Shown here: piece after piece, positions 35,960 to 44,512 of the stretch | Position numbering within the stretch: position 1 is the first letter of the stretch | Layout of the letters: the number at the start of each line of letters is the position of its first letter | Assembly (NCBI RefSeq): GCF_016405905.1 | Contig: NZ_JAEFCB010000017.1 | Span: 1-64,000 of the forward strand | Source of the DNA: Variovorax sp. IB41 | GTDB taxonomy: Bacteria > Pseudomonadota > Gammaproteobacteria > Burkholderiales > Burkholderiaceae_C | Length of the DNA: 64,000 bases | Reading direction: 5' to 3' | Notes under the pieces: generated by a model | What the model saw: the letters and a program-made list of their open reading frames with translations, nothing else | Database searches by the model: none | What the model was told of the DNA's origin: nothing | Made by a program: the position numbers and the translations under genes

Positions 35960-36061
35960 GCTCCTTCCTCCTCTGGGGAAGGTTGGGATGGGGGCCAGGC
36001 AGAGCGCCCGATGGAGACGCCGCTTGCCCCCACCCCGGCCCTCCCCCGGCGGGGGAGGGAG
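35960..36061. repeat. GC-rich dispersed repeat, second family, copy 2 (inverted relative to copy 1)
   Basis: GCTCCTTCCTCCTCTGGGG ... GGTTGGGATGGGGGC ... CCCCGGCCCTCCCCCGGCGG. Its reverse complement matches 30357-30456. It occupies nearly the whole 113-base gap between the pdeM stop and the stop of the convergent TPM gene, where it may also act as a transcription end. Confidence 0.85.
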
Positions 36062-36065
36062 AAAG

Positions 36066-36602
36066 TCAGAGCACCACAGGCTCGTCCGGTAGCTCGTTCG
36101 TATCGGCCTCGTCCTCGGCCAACGGAAAGTGCGCGACCAGCAGCGCCGACATTTCTTCGAGCGCCTGCGTGAGCCCATCCTCGAAGCGGCCTTCGCGGAA
36201 CGCCGCGCCCATGCGTTGCGCCATCGCGGCCCACTCGGCATCGTCCACGCGCGAATCGATGCCGCGGTCGGCCACGATCTCGATCGCGTGCTCGGCCAGC
36301 AGCAGGTAGATGAGCACGCCGTTGTTGTGCTCGGTGTCCCACACGCGCAGCTTGCCGAACAGCGTGACGGCGCGTTCCCTGGCCGGCGCATGACGCCACA
36401 GGTACGACATCGGCAGACCCGCCTCGACGCAGATGCGGATCTCTCCGCTGTGGCGCCGTTCGCTCGCGGCCACGCGGGCGGCCAGGCGCTGCATCGCGTC
36501 GGCCGGCAGCACGCGGCGCACCGCGGCTTCGTCGGCCCACCGGTGGCGCCAGATGCGGCCCAGCTTCGAGAGGAGCGTTGGTTCTGCAGTTGCCGTTGCC
36601 AT
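36066..36602 (-). CDS. TPM domain protein (second, cytosolic-type)
   Basis: A 178-residue protein with no signal peptide. The central part, HSGEIRICVEAGLP, TLFGKLRVWDTEHNNGVLIYLLLAEHAIEIVADRGIDSRVDDAEW (in consecutive blocks), is a TPM-fold domain. It follows the larger TPM gene by 2 bases and is very likely co-translated with it. LemA plus two TPM proteins is a frequent trio in Burkholderiales. The function is not established; a role in membrane stress or photosystem-like repair has been discussed for distant homologs. Confidence 0.85.
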   Translation of the reverse strand: MATATAEPTLLSKLGRIWRHRWADEAAVRRVLPADAMQRLAARVAASERRHSGEIRICVEAGLPMSYLWRHAPARERAVTLFGKLRVWDTEHNNGVLIYLLLAEHAIEIVADRGIDSRVDDAEWAAMAQRMGAAFREGRFEDGLTQALEEMSALLVAHFPLAEDEADTNELPDEPVVL

Positions 36603-36604
36603 GT

Positions 36605-37525
36605 TCACCAGTCTCCCGAAGCGCCGCCGCCGCCGAAATTGCCACCGCCGCCGGAACTGAAGCCGCCGCCGCCACCTCCGCCGCCGCCGCTCCATCCGCC
36701 ACCGCCGCCGCTGGTCCAGCCACCGCCGCCGCCGCCTCCGCGACCCCCGCCGAAGCCGGCAAGGCCCGAGAACAGCGAGACCATGAGCGCGATCAGCCCG
36801 GCGATCACCGCGATGACCGTGCTCGTCGTGAGAAAGAACGCGACCGCGCCGATGCCCCCGCCCATGACGACCGAGCCCAGCGTCTTGCCCAGGATGGCGC
36901 GCACGATCGGCGCGCCGACGAAGACGCCCACGAACAGGAAGATCGCGAGGTTCTCCCAGTCGAAGTCGCCGCTCGAATTGCTTCCGCCGCTGTTGCGCGA
37001 GGGCTCCGGCAGCGGCTCGCCATCGACCAGGCCGATGAGCCGGTCCACCGCCGCGTTCAGCCCGCCCGCGAAGTCGTTGTTGCGAAAGCGCGGCTTCATC
37101 TCCTCGTCGATGATGCGCACCGCCGCGAGGTCGGGCACCGCGCCTTCGAGCGCCTTGGCCGTGGCGATGCGCATCTTGCGATCGTCCTTGGCGACGATCA
37201 CCAGGAGGCCGTCGCCCACGTCCTTGCGGCCGATCTTCCAGGCGTCGCCCACGCGCTGCGCGTAGCTGGCGATGTCCTCGGGCTGGGTGGTCGGCACCAT
37301 CAGCACCACGATCTGCGAGCCCTTGCGCTGCTCGAAGGCCGCGAGCTTGGTCTCCAGGCCCGAGCGCTGCGCGGCGTCGAGCGTGCCGGTCTGGTCGATG
37401 ACGCGCGCGGTGAGCGTGGGCACGGGCAGCAGGCCCTGCGCGAAGGCGCCGGATATGCCCAGGGCCATCAGCATGACGGCGACCCACAGCGGCCTCGCCA
37501 GGAGCGTGACCCATTCCAGGAACAC
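36605..37525 (-). CDS. TPM domain membrane protein (YgcG family) with Gly-rich tail
   Basis: A 306-residue protein. An N-terminal signal segment (LLARPLWVAVMLMALGISGAFA in two parts) is followed by the TPM domain (ARVIDQTGTLDAAQRSGLE, GSQIVVLMVPTTQPEDIASYA, WKIGRKDVGDGLLVIVA). Hydrophobic segments at about residues 195-260 then lead to a tail of nearly pure glycine, serine and tryptophan ending GGGASGDW, as in the YgcG family. I chose the GTG at 37525 to keep a full signal peptide; an ATG at 37474 is the alternative. The GTG falls at the edge of a repeat element, so the start is uncertain. Confidence 0.85.
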   Translation of the reverse strand: MFLEWVTLLARPLWVAVMLMALGISGAFAQGLLPVPTLTARVIDQTGTLDAAQRSGLETKLAAFEQRKGSQIVVLMVPTTQPEDIASYAQRVGDAWKIGRKDVGDGLLVIVAKDDRKMRIATAKALEGAVPDLAAVRIIDEEMKPRFRNNDFAGGLNAAVDRLIGLVDGEPLPEPSRNSGGSNSSGDFDWENLAIFLFVGVFVGAPIVRAILGKTLGSVVMGGGIGAVAFFLTTSTVIAVIAGLIALMVSLFSGLAGFGGGRGGGGGGGWTSGGGGGWSGGGGGGGGGFSSGGGGNFGGGGASGDW

Positions 37526-37613
37526 CGCGGAACGGGCTTTGCCCGGCCGCAGGTGTTGCCCCCGGCGAGGGGGGAGTCGAAGTGACACGAAGTGCACGAA
37601 GACTGGGGGAGTG
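37518..37613. repeat. GC-rich intergenic repeat, copy B (minus orientation)
   Basis: The reverse complement of this block matches 26641-26732 nearly base for base. It fills the whole gap between the lemA stop at 37614 and the TPM gene, and its inner edge may supply the GTG start of that gene. Confidence 0.88.
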
Positions 37614-38213
37614 CTATTTCTTCGGTGCGCTGAAATCGACCGTCGGCGGCGTGGAGATCTGCGCTTCGTTCTGCACCGAGAAGTTGGGCTTGGGCGCGTA
37701 GCTGAAGATCTTGGCCGTGATGTTGGTGGGGAAGCTGCGCGCGAGCACGTTGTACTCCTGCACGCTCTCGATGTAGCGGTTGCGCGCCACGGTGATGCGG
37801 TTCTCGGTGCCTTCCAGCGTCACGCGCAGGTCGCGAAAGGCCTGGTTGGCCTTGAGCTCGGGGTAGCGCTCGGACACCACCATCAGCCGCGACAGCGCCG
37901 AGGAGAGCTCGCCCTGCGCCTGCTGGAACTTGTTGAAGGCCTCGGGGTTGTTCAGCGTCTCGGGCGTCACCTGGATCGAGGTGGCCTTGGCGCGCGCCTC
38001 GATCACCTTGGTGAGCGTGTCCTGCTCGAAGCTGGCCTCGCCCTTGACGGTGGCCACGATGTTGGGCACGAGGTCGGCGCGCCGCTGGTACTGGTTGAGC
38101 ACCTCGCTCCAGGCCGATTTGCTGGCCTCGTCGAGGGACTGGAACTGGTTGTAGCCGCATCCGCTCAGGGACAGGACCGCCGCGAGAATCAGGAACCAGC
38201 GCTTCATCATCAT
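37614..38213 (-). CDS. LemA family protein
   Basis: A 199-residue protein. An N-terminal hydrophobic segment ends in LSGCGYN, a possible lipobox or short anchor. The LemA helical domain follows, with YNQFQSLDEASKSAWSEVLNQ, YQRRADLVPNIVATVKG, VQEYNVLARSFPTNI and KPNFSV. Of four closely spaced ATG codons I chose 38213, which lies 8 bases after GGAGG. It heads the LemA-TPM-TPM operon, and the products probably work together at the membrane; their exact role is unknown. Confidence 0.93.
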   Translation of the reverse strand: MMMKRWFLILAAVLSLSGCGYNQFQSLDEASKSAWSEVLNQYQRRADLVPNIVATVKGEASFEQDTLTKVIEARAKATSIQVTPETLNNPEAFNKFQQAQGELSSALSRLMVVSERYPELKANQAFRDLRVTLEGTENRITVARNRYIESVQEYNVLARSFPTNITAKIFSYAPKPNFSVQNEAQISTPPTVDFSAPKK

Positions 38214-38260
38214 TTGCATTACCTCCGCGAGAAGAAGCGGAAGTTAGCATAGGTGCCTCC

Positions 38261-39022
38261 ATGCCCCGCGATTCCATAGACCCTCTCCAGGCGCTGCAGG
38301 GCGCGAACCGTGCGGTGGTGCCCGCGTCGGCGTCGAGCACCGGCACGCTGCTGATTGCGGGCGCAACGGGCGCGCTGGGGCAGGAACTGCTGCGGCGGCT
38401 GGCGGGCAGCCATCGCTATGCGCATGCCCGCGTTCTCGCGCGCGAACCGATCCGCGACGGATTGCGAGGCGTCGAAACCTACCTGAGTCCGGCACTGCCG
38501 ATCGCGCAATGGCCACTGACTTCGGCCGACACCGCGGTCATCGCCTTCGACCCGCCGCGCCTGTACCACGACCGCGAACGCGCGCTCTGGGTGCCGCAGC
38601 CCGAAGACCTGCCCGCGCTCTCGCGCTGGCTGCGCACCTGCGGCGTGCGGACCCTGGCCATCGTGCAGCCGCACGACCAGGGCAAGCTGCCCGAGGCGCT
38701 CAAGCGGGGCCTGGCGAGCCTCAACGAGCAGGCAGTGGTCGCCAACGGCTTCGACCGCGTGATCCTCGTGCGCTCGGCGCGCAAGCCCCTGAACGCGAAG
38801 TTCGCCAACCCTGCCGAGCGGCTCGCGGCGTGGATGCTGTCGATCGTGCGCTTCATGGTGCCCAGCAGCGAGCAGCCGGTGCGCGCTTCGAAGGTGGCCG
38901 AGCTGGTCGATGTGGCGCTGCGCATCGCGCCGCCCGGCGTGCACGTGGCCGCGCCGGAGATGGTGTGGGAGGCCTCGCAGGGCCAGCAGATGCAGGCCGT
39001 GGCCGAGCGCTGGCTGGGCTAG
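38261..39022 (+). CDS. NAD(P)-binding Rossmann-fold protein of unknown substrate
   Basis: A 253-residue protein with an N-terminal dinucleotide-binding signature TLLIAGATGALGQELLRRL (residues 29-47), typical of atypical short-chain dehydrogenases or NAD(P)-binding epimerase-like proteins. The catalytic YxxxK is not apparent. The rest shows VRTLAIVQPHD and FDRVILVRSARKPLN. It is divergent from lemA and convergent with the pyrimidine island. I do not recognise a specific function. Confidence 0.75.
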   Translation: MPRDSIDPLQALQGANRAVVPASASSTGTLLIAGATGALGQELLRRLAGSHRYAHARVLAREPIRDGLRGVETYLSPALPIAQWPLTSADTAVIAFDPPRLYHDRERALWVPQPEDLPALSRWLRTCGVRTLAIVQPHDQGKLPEALKRGLASLNEQAVVANGFDRVILVRSARKPLNAKFANPAERLAAWMLSIVRFMVPSSEQPVRASKVAELVDVALRIAPPGVHVAAPEMVWEASQGQQMQAVAERWLG

Positions 39023-39029
39023 CCGCCCT

Positions 39030-39704
39030 TCATCCGCGCCACTGGCGCAGCAGCTCGGAAGAATCGACCACCAGGCCCAGGTGCAGCGACACCATCGCAA
39101 GCGCCGCGCTCTCCAGGTGCGGATCGGTCCCGCGCACCAGGTCGCGCAACACGATCACGCGGTAGTTGTGGTTGTTGGCATCGAAGGCGGTGTTCAGCAC
39201 GCAGCAATCGGTGAAGCCGCCGTTGAGCACCACCGTCTCGATGCGCTGGTTGCGCAGCAGGAAGTCCAGGTCGGTCGGATAGAAGGCCGAGAGCCGCCGC
39301 TTGGTGTCCACGCGCATGTCGCCGGGCTCCACGCGCGTGACCCATTCGGTCCAGCGCGAGCCCTCGATGGCGTGGGCATCGGCATTCGGAATGTCGCCCA
39401 CATGCAGCGGAAACGTGCGCCGCCATGCGGCCGGAATGCCGTGGATGTCGTCTTCGCCGCCCGGCCGCAGCACCGACTTGATGTGCACGATGCGCACGCC
39501 CAGCGCGCGCACGTCGTCGTGAAAGCTGTCGATGGGCGCCACCACGTCGCGCGCACGCGGCGCGGGGCAGGGGCAGTCGGGGCTGTCGTCCAGGTGGCCG
39601 CGGTGCATGTCGATGGAGACGACCGCTGTGGTCGCGGGATCGAGGTAGTCGGCGAACCGCGCCGCGTCGAGTTCGCGCTCTTCGTTGTAGACCCAGGCCT
39701 TCAT
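39030..39704 (-). CDS. Isochorismatase-family cysteine hydrolase
   Basis: A 224-residue hydrolase. The catalytic aspartate is in AVVSIDMHRGHLD, and the nucleophile region is NGGFTDCCVLNTAFDANNH with the usual cis-peptide and Cys. This family includes ureidoacrylate, N-carbamoylsarcosine and nicotinamide amidohydrolases. It is the last gene of the operon led by the dioxygenase at 45915 and overlaps the permease stop by ATGA. With the transporter and the RutR-linked promoter, an amidohydrolase acting on a ureide or carbamoyl product of base breakdown is likely. It is only distantly like RutB at 49230. Confidence 0.85.
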   Translation of the reverse strand: MKAWVYNEERELDAARFADYLDPATTAVVSIDMHRGHLDDSPDCPCPAPRARDVVAPIDSFHDDVRALGVRIVHIKSVLRPGGEDDIHGIPAAWRRTFPLHVGDIPNADAHAIEGSRWTEWVTRVEPGDMRVDTKRRLSAFYPTDLDFLLRNQRIETVVLNGGFTDCCVLNTAFDANNHNYRVIVLRDLVRGTDPHLESAALAMVSLHLGLVVDSSELLRQWRG

Positions 39705-40633
39705 CGGCGTTCTTCCCTCACGTAGGGTTGGCCCAGCGCACCGGGCTCGTCGTCGCCGCTGCGCTTTCCGAGCGCGACCCAGATCATCACGCCCAGCGTG
39801 ACGGCATACGGCGTCATCATCACGAAGTACTGCGGCAGCTGCACGCCGGCCGCCGCCAGCTGCGGGATCAGCGCCTCGATGCAGCCGAACAGCAGCGCGC
39901 CGATGAGCGCCTTCCACGGCGACCAGCGCGCGAAGATCACCAGGCCCACCGCGATCCAGCCGCGCCCGCCGGTCATGCCCGCGATCCACAGCTTGGTGCT
40001 CACCACCGAGATGTACGCACCCGCCAGCCCCACCAGGGCCGAGCCTGCGAGCACCGCGGCGAAGCGCCATGCGGCCACGCGGATGCCGGCGGCGTCGGCC
40101 GCCTGCGGGTTCTCGCCCACCGCGCGCAGGCGCAGGCCCGTGGAGGTGCGCGCGAAGAACCAGGCCACCGCGCCGAAGATCGGCAGCGTGAGCCACACCA
40201 TCGCGTTCTGCTCGAACAGCCGCCCGACCCCAGGCAGCAGCGACAGCGGCCAGAGCGCCATCGCGCCGATGCCCTCGGTCGCATGGTTGGTCCATTCGGC
40301 CAGCGAGCCGACCAGCGCCGTGAGGCCCTGACAGAAGAACACCAGCGCGAGGCCGGCGATGACCTGGTTCACGCGCAGCCAGATCACCATCACCGCGAAC
40401 AGCACCGAGACCAGGCTGGCGGCGAGCATCGCGAGCACCAGCGACACGGCCGGCTGGCCCAGGGTCAGTTGCGCGCCGATGCCGGCCAGCGCACCGACCA
40501 GCATCAACCCCTCGGCGCCCAGCGAGAGCACGCCGGCGCGCTCGCTGATGATGAGGCCGAGCGCGGCCAGCGCGTAGGGCACCGCGAAGTCCGGTGTGCT
40601 CGCGAGCCAGTTCAGGACGATGCCGCCGCTCAT
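39701..40633 (-). CDS. BMP-type ABC transporter permease 2
   Basis: A 310-residue inner-membrane permease of the simple sugar/nucleoside class (YufQ/NupC-like). It shows the hydrophobic segments and the motifs YALAALGLIISERAGVLSLGAEG, QVIAGLALVF and GRGWIAVGLVIFARWSP in order. The start overlaps the first permease (ATGA, 40630-40633), and the stop overlaps the hydrolase start. It pairs with the permease at 40630-41745 to make a heterodimeric channel. Confidence 0.93.
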   Translation of the reverse strand: MSGGIVLNWLASTPDFAVPYALAALGLIISERAGVLSLGAEGLMLVGALAGIGAQLTLGQPAVSLVLAMLAASLVSVLFAVMVIWLRVNQVIAGLALVFFCQGLTALVGSLAEWTNHATEGIGAMALWPLSLLPGVGRLFEQNAMVWLTLPIFGAVAWFFARTSTGLRLRAVGENPQAADAAGIRVAAWRFAAVLAGSALVGLAGAYISVVSTKLWIAGMTGGRGWIAVGLVIFARWSPWKALIGALLFGCIEALIPQLAAAGVQLPQYFVMMTPYAVTLGVMIWVALGKRSGDDEPGALGQPYVREERR

Positions 40634-41745
40634 GCCGCAGCCTTCGCACCGTCGGCGCCGATGCGGCGAAGCCGGTGGCGAATGAAGAAGTCGCTCGATG
40701 CCACGCACACCACGATCGCCGCCTGGATCAGCTGCACCATCGAGAACGGCACCTGGTAGAACACCTGCAGGCTGCGGCCGGTGACGAACAGCGCCGCCAC
40801 CAGCAGCGCCACCACCGTGGCGGCCAGCGGGTTGTTGCGCGCAAGGAAGGCGATCAGGATGCCCGAGAAGCCATACCCCTGGTAGAAGGCCTGCGTGAGT
40901 CGCCCTTCCTGCCCCGAGGCCACCGCGAAACCCGCGAGCCCGGCCATCGCGCCCGAGAGCAGCACGGCACCGTAGATGGTGCGGCGCACCGGCACGCCGG
41001 CCGCATGCGCCACGCGCGGGCTCGCATCGACGAAGCGCAGGTAGAGACCCGCGCGGCTCACGCCCACCAGCCACCATGCGGCGAGCGCGACGATGCCCGC
41101 GAGCAGGATCGCGCTGCCCACGCCCGCGCCCAGCTCGGGCAGCCGCTCGAAGACGCGGAACTGCGGCGAGTAGGGGAAATTGTCCTTCGGGTCCTTCCAG
41201 CTGCCGTACACCAGGTGCAGCAGGAAGTTGGCGGCCATGTAGTTGAGCATCAGCGTCGAGATGATCTCGTTCACGCCCAGCTTCAGCTTGAGCCACGCGG
41301 GGCCCAGCACCCACAGCAGCCCGCAGCCGACGGCGGCCACGAACATCAGCGGCAGGCGCAGGTTCTCGGGGCCGATCTGCCACATCGAGACGGCGGTGGC
41401 GCCGATGGCGCCCCAGATCATCTGGCCCTCGAGCCCGAGGTTCCAGAAGCGCGCGCGAAAGGCCATCGAGCCCGCCAGGCCAACGAGGATCATCGGGGCG
41501 GCCTGGAACAGCACGGCGCGAAAGTTCTGCCCGTCCAGGAAGGTCTGCACCACGAACTCGTTGGCCAGTTCGCCGGCCGGCACGCCCGCGGCCACGAGGA
41601 TCGCGGCGGAAATCGCCAGGCCGACGAGCAATGCGATCGCCAGGATGAGCGCCTGCCAGCGCCAGGCCATGTGCTGGCGGATCTCCAGCGCGTAGCGGCG
41701 GCTGGCAAGGGGTTGGTGGGGGCGCGGGGGCGCGTTCGTTTTCAT
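40630..41745 (-). CDS. BMP-type ABC transporter permease 1
   Basis: A 371-residue permease (YufP-like). After a hydrophilic N terminus come about ten hydrophobic segments, with FRARFWNLGLEGQMIWGAIG and NEIISTLMLNYMAANFLLHL typical of this subfamily. I chose ATG 41745 because the length fits the family and the codons just after it are A-rich. An ATG at 41796, which overlaps the ATPase stop, is an alternative. Related transporters (BMP family) import nucleosides. Confidence 0.9.
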   Translation of the reverse strand: MKTNAPPRPHQPLASRRYALEIRQHMAWRWQALILAIALLVGLAISAAILVAAGVPAGELANEFVVQTFLDGQNFRAVLFQAAPMILVGLAGSMAFRARFWNLGLEGQMIWGAIGATAVSMWQIGPENLRLPLMFVAAVGCGLLWVLGPAWLKLKLGVNEIISTLMLNYMAANFLLHLVYGSWKDPKDNFPYSPQFRVFERLPELGAGVGSAILLAGIVALAAWWLVGVSRAGLYLRFVDASPRVAHAAGVPVRRTIYGAVLLSGAMAGLAGFAVASGQEGRLTQAFYQGYGFSGILIAFLARNNPLAATVVALLVAALFVTGRSLQVFYQVPFSMVQLIQAAIVVCVASSDFFIRHRLRRIGADGAKAAA

Positions 41746-41788
41746 GTCGGTCTTCGGCGGATGCGCCATGGCAACAGCGAGCGATGCG

Positions 41789-43321
41789 TCAGCCATGGTC
41801 CACCATCGCCTGTCCGATCGCCTGCCGGTCGGCCGGCTGGGCGAACTCGCCGGCAATGCGGCCGCGCGTCATCACGCCCACGCGGTCGGCCAGCTGCAGC
41901 ACCTCGTCCAGGTCTTCGCTGATCAGCAGCACCGCGGCACCGCCGTCGCGCGCGGCACGCAGGCGCGCATGCACCTCGGCGCTGGCGCGCACGTCCAGTC
42001 CGCGGCTCGGGCTGTGCGCGAGCACCAGCGTGGGCGACTTGCCGAATTCGCGCGCCAGCACCAGCTTCTGCGCATTGCCGCCGGAGAGCAGCGCGGCCTT
42101 CTGGGCCACCGAGCGCACGCCCTGCACGTCGAAGGCGCGCACGGCCTCCTGCGTGTCGCTCTGGATGCGCTGGCGCCGCAGGTGCCAGACCGGACCGTAG
42201 CGCCCGCTGTGCACGCGGCCGATGGCGTAGTTCTCGGCGACGGACAGGCTGCCCGCAAGCGCGAGGCCGTAGCGGTCTGCGGGAATGGCCGCGATGCCGA
42301 CGTTGCGGCGCGCGGGCGCGCTCATCGCCTTCAGGTCGCCGTGGCCCTCGAGATGGATTTCGCCCTCGAGGCTGCCGCCGGCATCGGGCAAGCCCATGAT
42401 GGCGCCCGCCAGTTCGCCCTGGCCGTTGCCGCCGACGCCGGCCAGGCCATAGATTTCGCCCGCATGCAATTGGAGGTCGACGCCGTCGAGCACGCGGCGG
42501 CCCTGCGGGGAGGCCGGCGAGCGCAGGCCTCGCACCGACAGCCGCACCGCGCCACGCGGCGACGCCGCGGCCCGGAAGCCTTGCGTTGCGATGGATTCGC
42601 CCACCGTGAGCTTCACGAGCTCGGCCACCGACGTCGTGCCCGGCGCCAGCGTCGCGACCGTGCGGCCGCCCCGCATCACCGTCACGCGGTCGGCGTAGGT
42701 CTTCACGTCGGCCATCTTGTGCGTGACCAGCACCACGGCACAGCCGCCGCGCGCGAGCCCCTGCACGGTCTGCAAGAGGCGCGCGGCCTCCTGGTCGGTG
42801 AGCACGGCCGTGGGCTCGTCCAGGATGAGGATGCGCGCGCCCGCAAGCAGCACCTTGAGAATCTCCACGCGCTGCTGCTCGGCGATCGAGAGGGCATCGA
42901 TGCGCCTCGCGGGATCGATGTCGAAGCCCAGTTCCGATGCCTTGTTGCGGATGTCGCGCGAGATCTCGCGCAGCCGCTCCCCATGGCTTTGAAACCCGTC
43001 AGGCGGCGGCGCGGTGAGCAGGATGTTCTGCGCCACCGTGAACGGCCGCACCAGCTTGAAATGCTGGTGGACCATGCCGATGCGGTGCCTGGCCGCATCG
43101 CGCGGGCCGGCAAAGCGCACCGCGTTGTCGTCGACCAGCAGTTGCCCCGCCTCGGGCGCATAGAGCCCGGCCGCGATGTTCATCAGCGACGACTTGCCCG
43201 CGCCGTTCTCGCCGAGCAGCGCATGCACCTCGCCCCAGCGCGCGGCGAAGTGGGCGTCGGTGAGGGCCGCGAACCCGTCGAAGGTCTTGCGGATGCCGAT
43301 GAGTTCCAGCGCGTTGGGCAT
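41789..43321 (-). CDS. BMP-type ABC transporter ATP-binding protein (two ABC domains)
   Basis: A 510-residue duplicated ATPase. The N-terminal domain has Walker A GENGAGKSS and Walker B ILILDEPTAVLTDQ. The C-terminal domain has a degenerate P-loop (GVGGNGQGELAGAI), the signature LLSGGNAQKLVLARE and LVLAHSPSRGLDV, in which the second Walker B is altered. This pattern matches the YufO/NupA nucleoside importer ATPases. It is 25 bases downstream of the binding-protein gene. Confidence 0.94.
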   Translation of the reverse strand: MPNALELIGIRKTFDGFAALTDAHFAARWGEVHALLGENGAGKSSLMNIAAGLYAPEAGQLLVDDNAVRFAGPRDAARHRIGMVHQHFKLVRPFTVAQNILLTAPPPDGFQSHGERLREISRDIRNKASELGFDIDPARRIDALSIAEQQRVEILKVLLAGARILILDEPTAVLTDQEAARLLQTVQGLARGGCAVVLVTHKMADVKTYADRVTVMRGGRTVATLAPGTTSVAELVKLTVGESIATQGFRAAASPRGAVRLSVRGLRSPASPQGRRVLDGVDLQLHAGEIYGLAGVGGNGQGELAGAIMGLPDAGGSLEGEIHLEGHGDLKAMSAPARRNVGIAAIPADRYGLALAGSLSVAENYAIGRVHSGRYGPVWHLRRQRIQSDTQEAVRAFDVQGVRSVAQKAALLSGGNAQKLVLAREFGKSPTLVLAHSPSRGLDVRASAEVHARLRAARDGGAAVLLISEDLDEVLQLADRVGVMTRGRIAGEFAQPADRQAIGQAMVDHG

Positions 43322-43346
43322 GCCTGTGTCTCTGTGCTCGCCTGGC

Positions 43347-44447
43347 CTACTTCTGCGTCACCACGCCCTTGACGAACCAGTCCATCTTCCAGAGGTCTGC
43401 ATCGGACAGCACCGCGCCCTTGGCCACGCGCTCCTTGCCGTCGCGGTCGGCGAGCGGGCCCGCATAGATCTGCTTGCCCTTGAGGATCGCTTCACGCTCG
43501 GCGGTGATCGCCGCGGCCTTGTCCTTGGGCACGGCGGGGCCGAAGCCCGCGATGTCGGTGCCGCCGTCCTTCATCTCGATGAAGGCGCCGTAGGGCGCCG
43601 GCTTCCAGCCGCCGGCCATCACCTTCTTGAGCTCCGGCACGAGGAAGCGGTCCCACACCCACACCGACGAGCACAGCGTGGCCTTGGGCGCGAACTGGCG
43701 CAGGTCGCGGTGGTGGCCGGTGCCGTACACGCCGCGCTCCTGCGCGACGATCTGCGGCGTGGGGCTGTCCACGTGCTGGCCGATCACGTCGGCGCCCTGG
43801 TCGATGAGTGCCGCGGCGGCGGCGCGCTCCTTGATGGGGTCGTTCCACGCGCCGGTGTAGATCACGTTGACCGTGGCGTTCGGGTTCATCTTCTGCGCGC
43901 CGAGCGCGAAGGCGTTGATGGTCCAGTTCACCACGCCGAAGGGGTTGGCCGCGACGAAGCCGAGCTTGCCGGTCTTGGACGCCGCGCCCGCGGCCATGCC
44001 GCAGAGGTACTGGCTCTCGTAGGTGCGTCCGTAGAACGACTCGAGGTTGCTGGCGTTGGTGGTGCCCGAGCCGTTGAGGAAGGCCACGTCGGGGTACTTG
44101 GCGGCCAGGTCCTTGAAGCTGTCGGAGTAGCCGAAGGCGGTGCCGATCACGATGTTGGCGCCGCGCTGGATGAACTTCTCGGCCGCGGGCTTGATGGCCG
44201 AGGCGTCCTCGGGCACGTTCTCCACGAACTGGATCTTCTGGCCGATTTCCTTCTCGATCTTCACGCGCGCTTCGTCGAAGGCCTGCGTCCAGCCGCCGTC
44301 GTTCTTCGGGCCGAAGTAGAGCATCGCGATCTTCGGCTTGTCCTTGAGCGTGAAGCCATCGGCGGCCACGGCCGGCAGGCAGAACGCGCCGCCGGCTGCG
44401 AGCGTCAATGCGAGGCCCAGGAGGCCGGGGGTGGGTGTGCGCAGCAT
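43347..44447 (-). CDS. BMP family ABC transporter substrate-binding protein
   Basis: A 366-residue periplasmic binding protein. The signal peptide ends near AVAADGF. The mature part has the BMP (PnrA-like) motifs KPKIAMLYFGPKNDGGWTQ, ANIVIGTAFGYSDSF, ESQYLCGMAAG and GADVIGQHVDSP. BMP proteins bind purine or pyrimidine nucleosides and related bases. The ATG at 44447 follows AAAGGTCG. Because this locus has no rutG, the importer is the best candidate for bringing pyrimidines or nucleosides in for the Rut pathway. Confidence 0.93.
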   Translation of the reverse strand: MLRTPTPGLLGLALTLAAGGAFCLPAVAADGFTLKDKPKIAMLYFGPKNDGGWTQAFDEARVKIEKEIGQKIQFVENVPEDASAIKPAAEKFIQRGANIVIGTAFGYSDSFKDLAAKYPDVAFLNGSGTTNASNLESFYGRTYESQYLCGMAAGAASKTGKLGFVAANPFGVVNWTINAFALGAQKMNPNATVNVIYTGAWNDPIKERAAAAALIDQGADVIGQHVDSPTPQIVAQERGVYGTGHHRDLRQFAPKATLCSSVWVWDRFLVPELKKVMAGGWKPAPYGAFIEMKDGGTDIAGFGPAVPKDKAAAITAEREAILKGKQIYAGPLADRDGKERVAKGAVLSDADLWKMDWFVKGVVTQK

Positions 44448-44512
44448 GGAGCGACCTTTCGTGGGAGGCAGGGGAAGTGACGAGAGAAAAAATGAAAGCG
44501 AGATGCCGCGCG

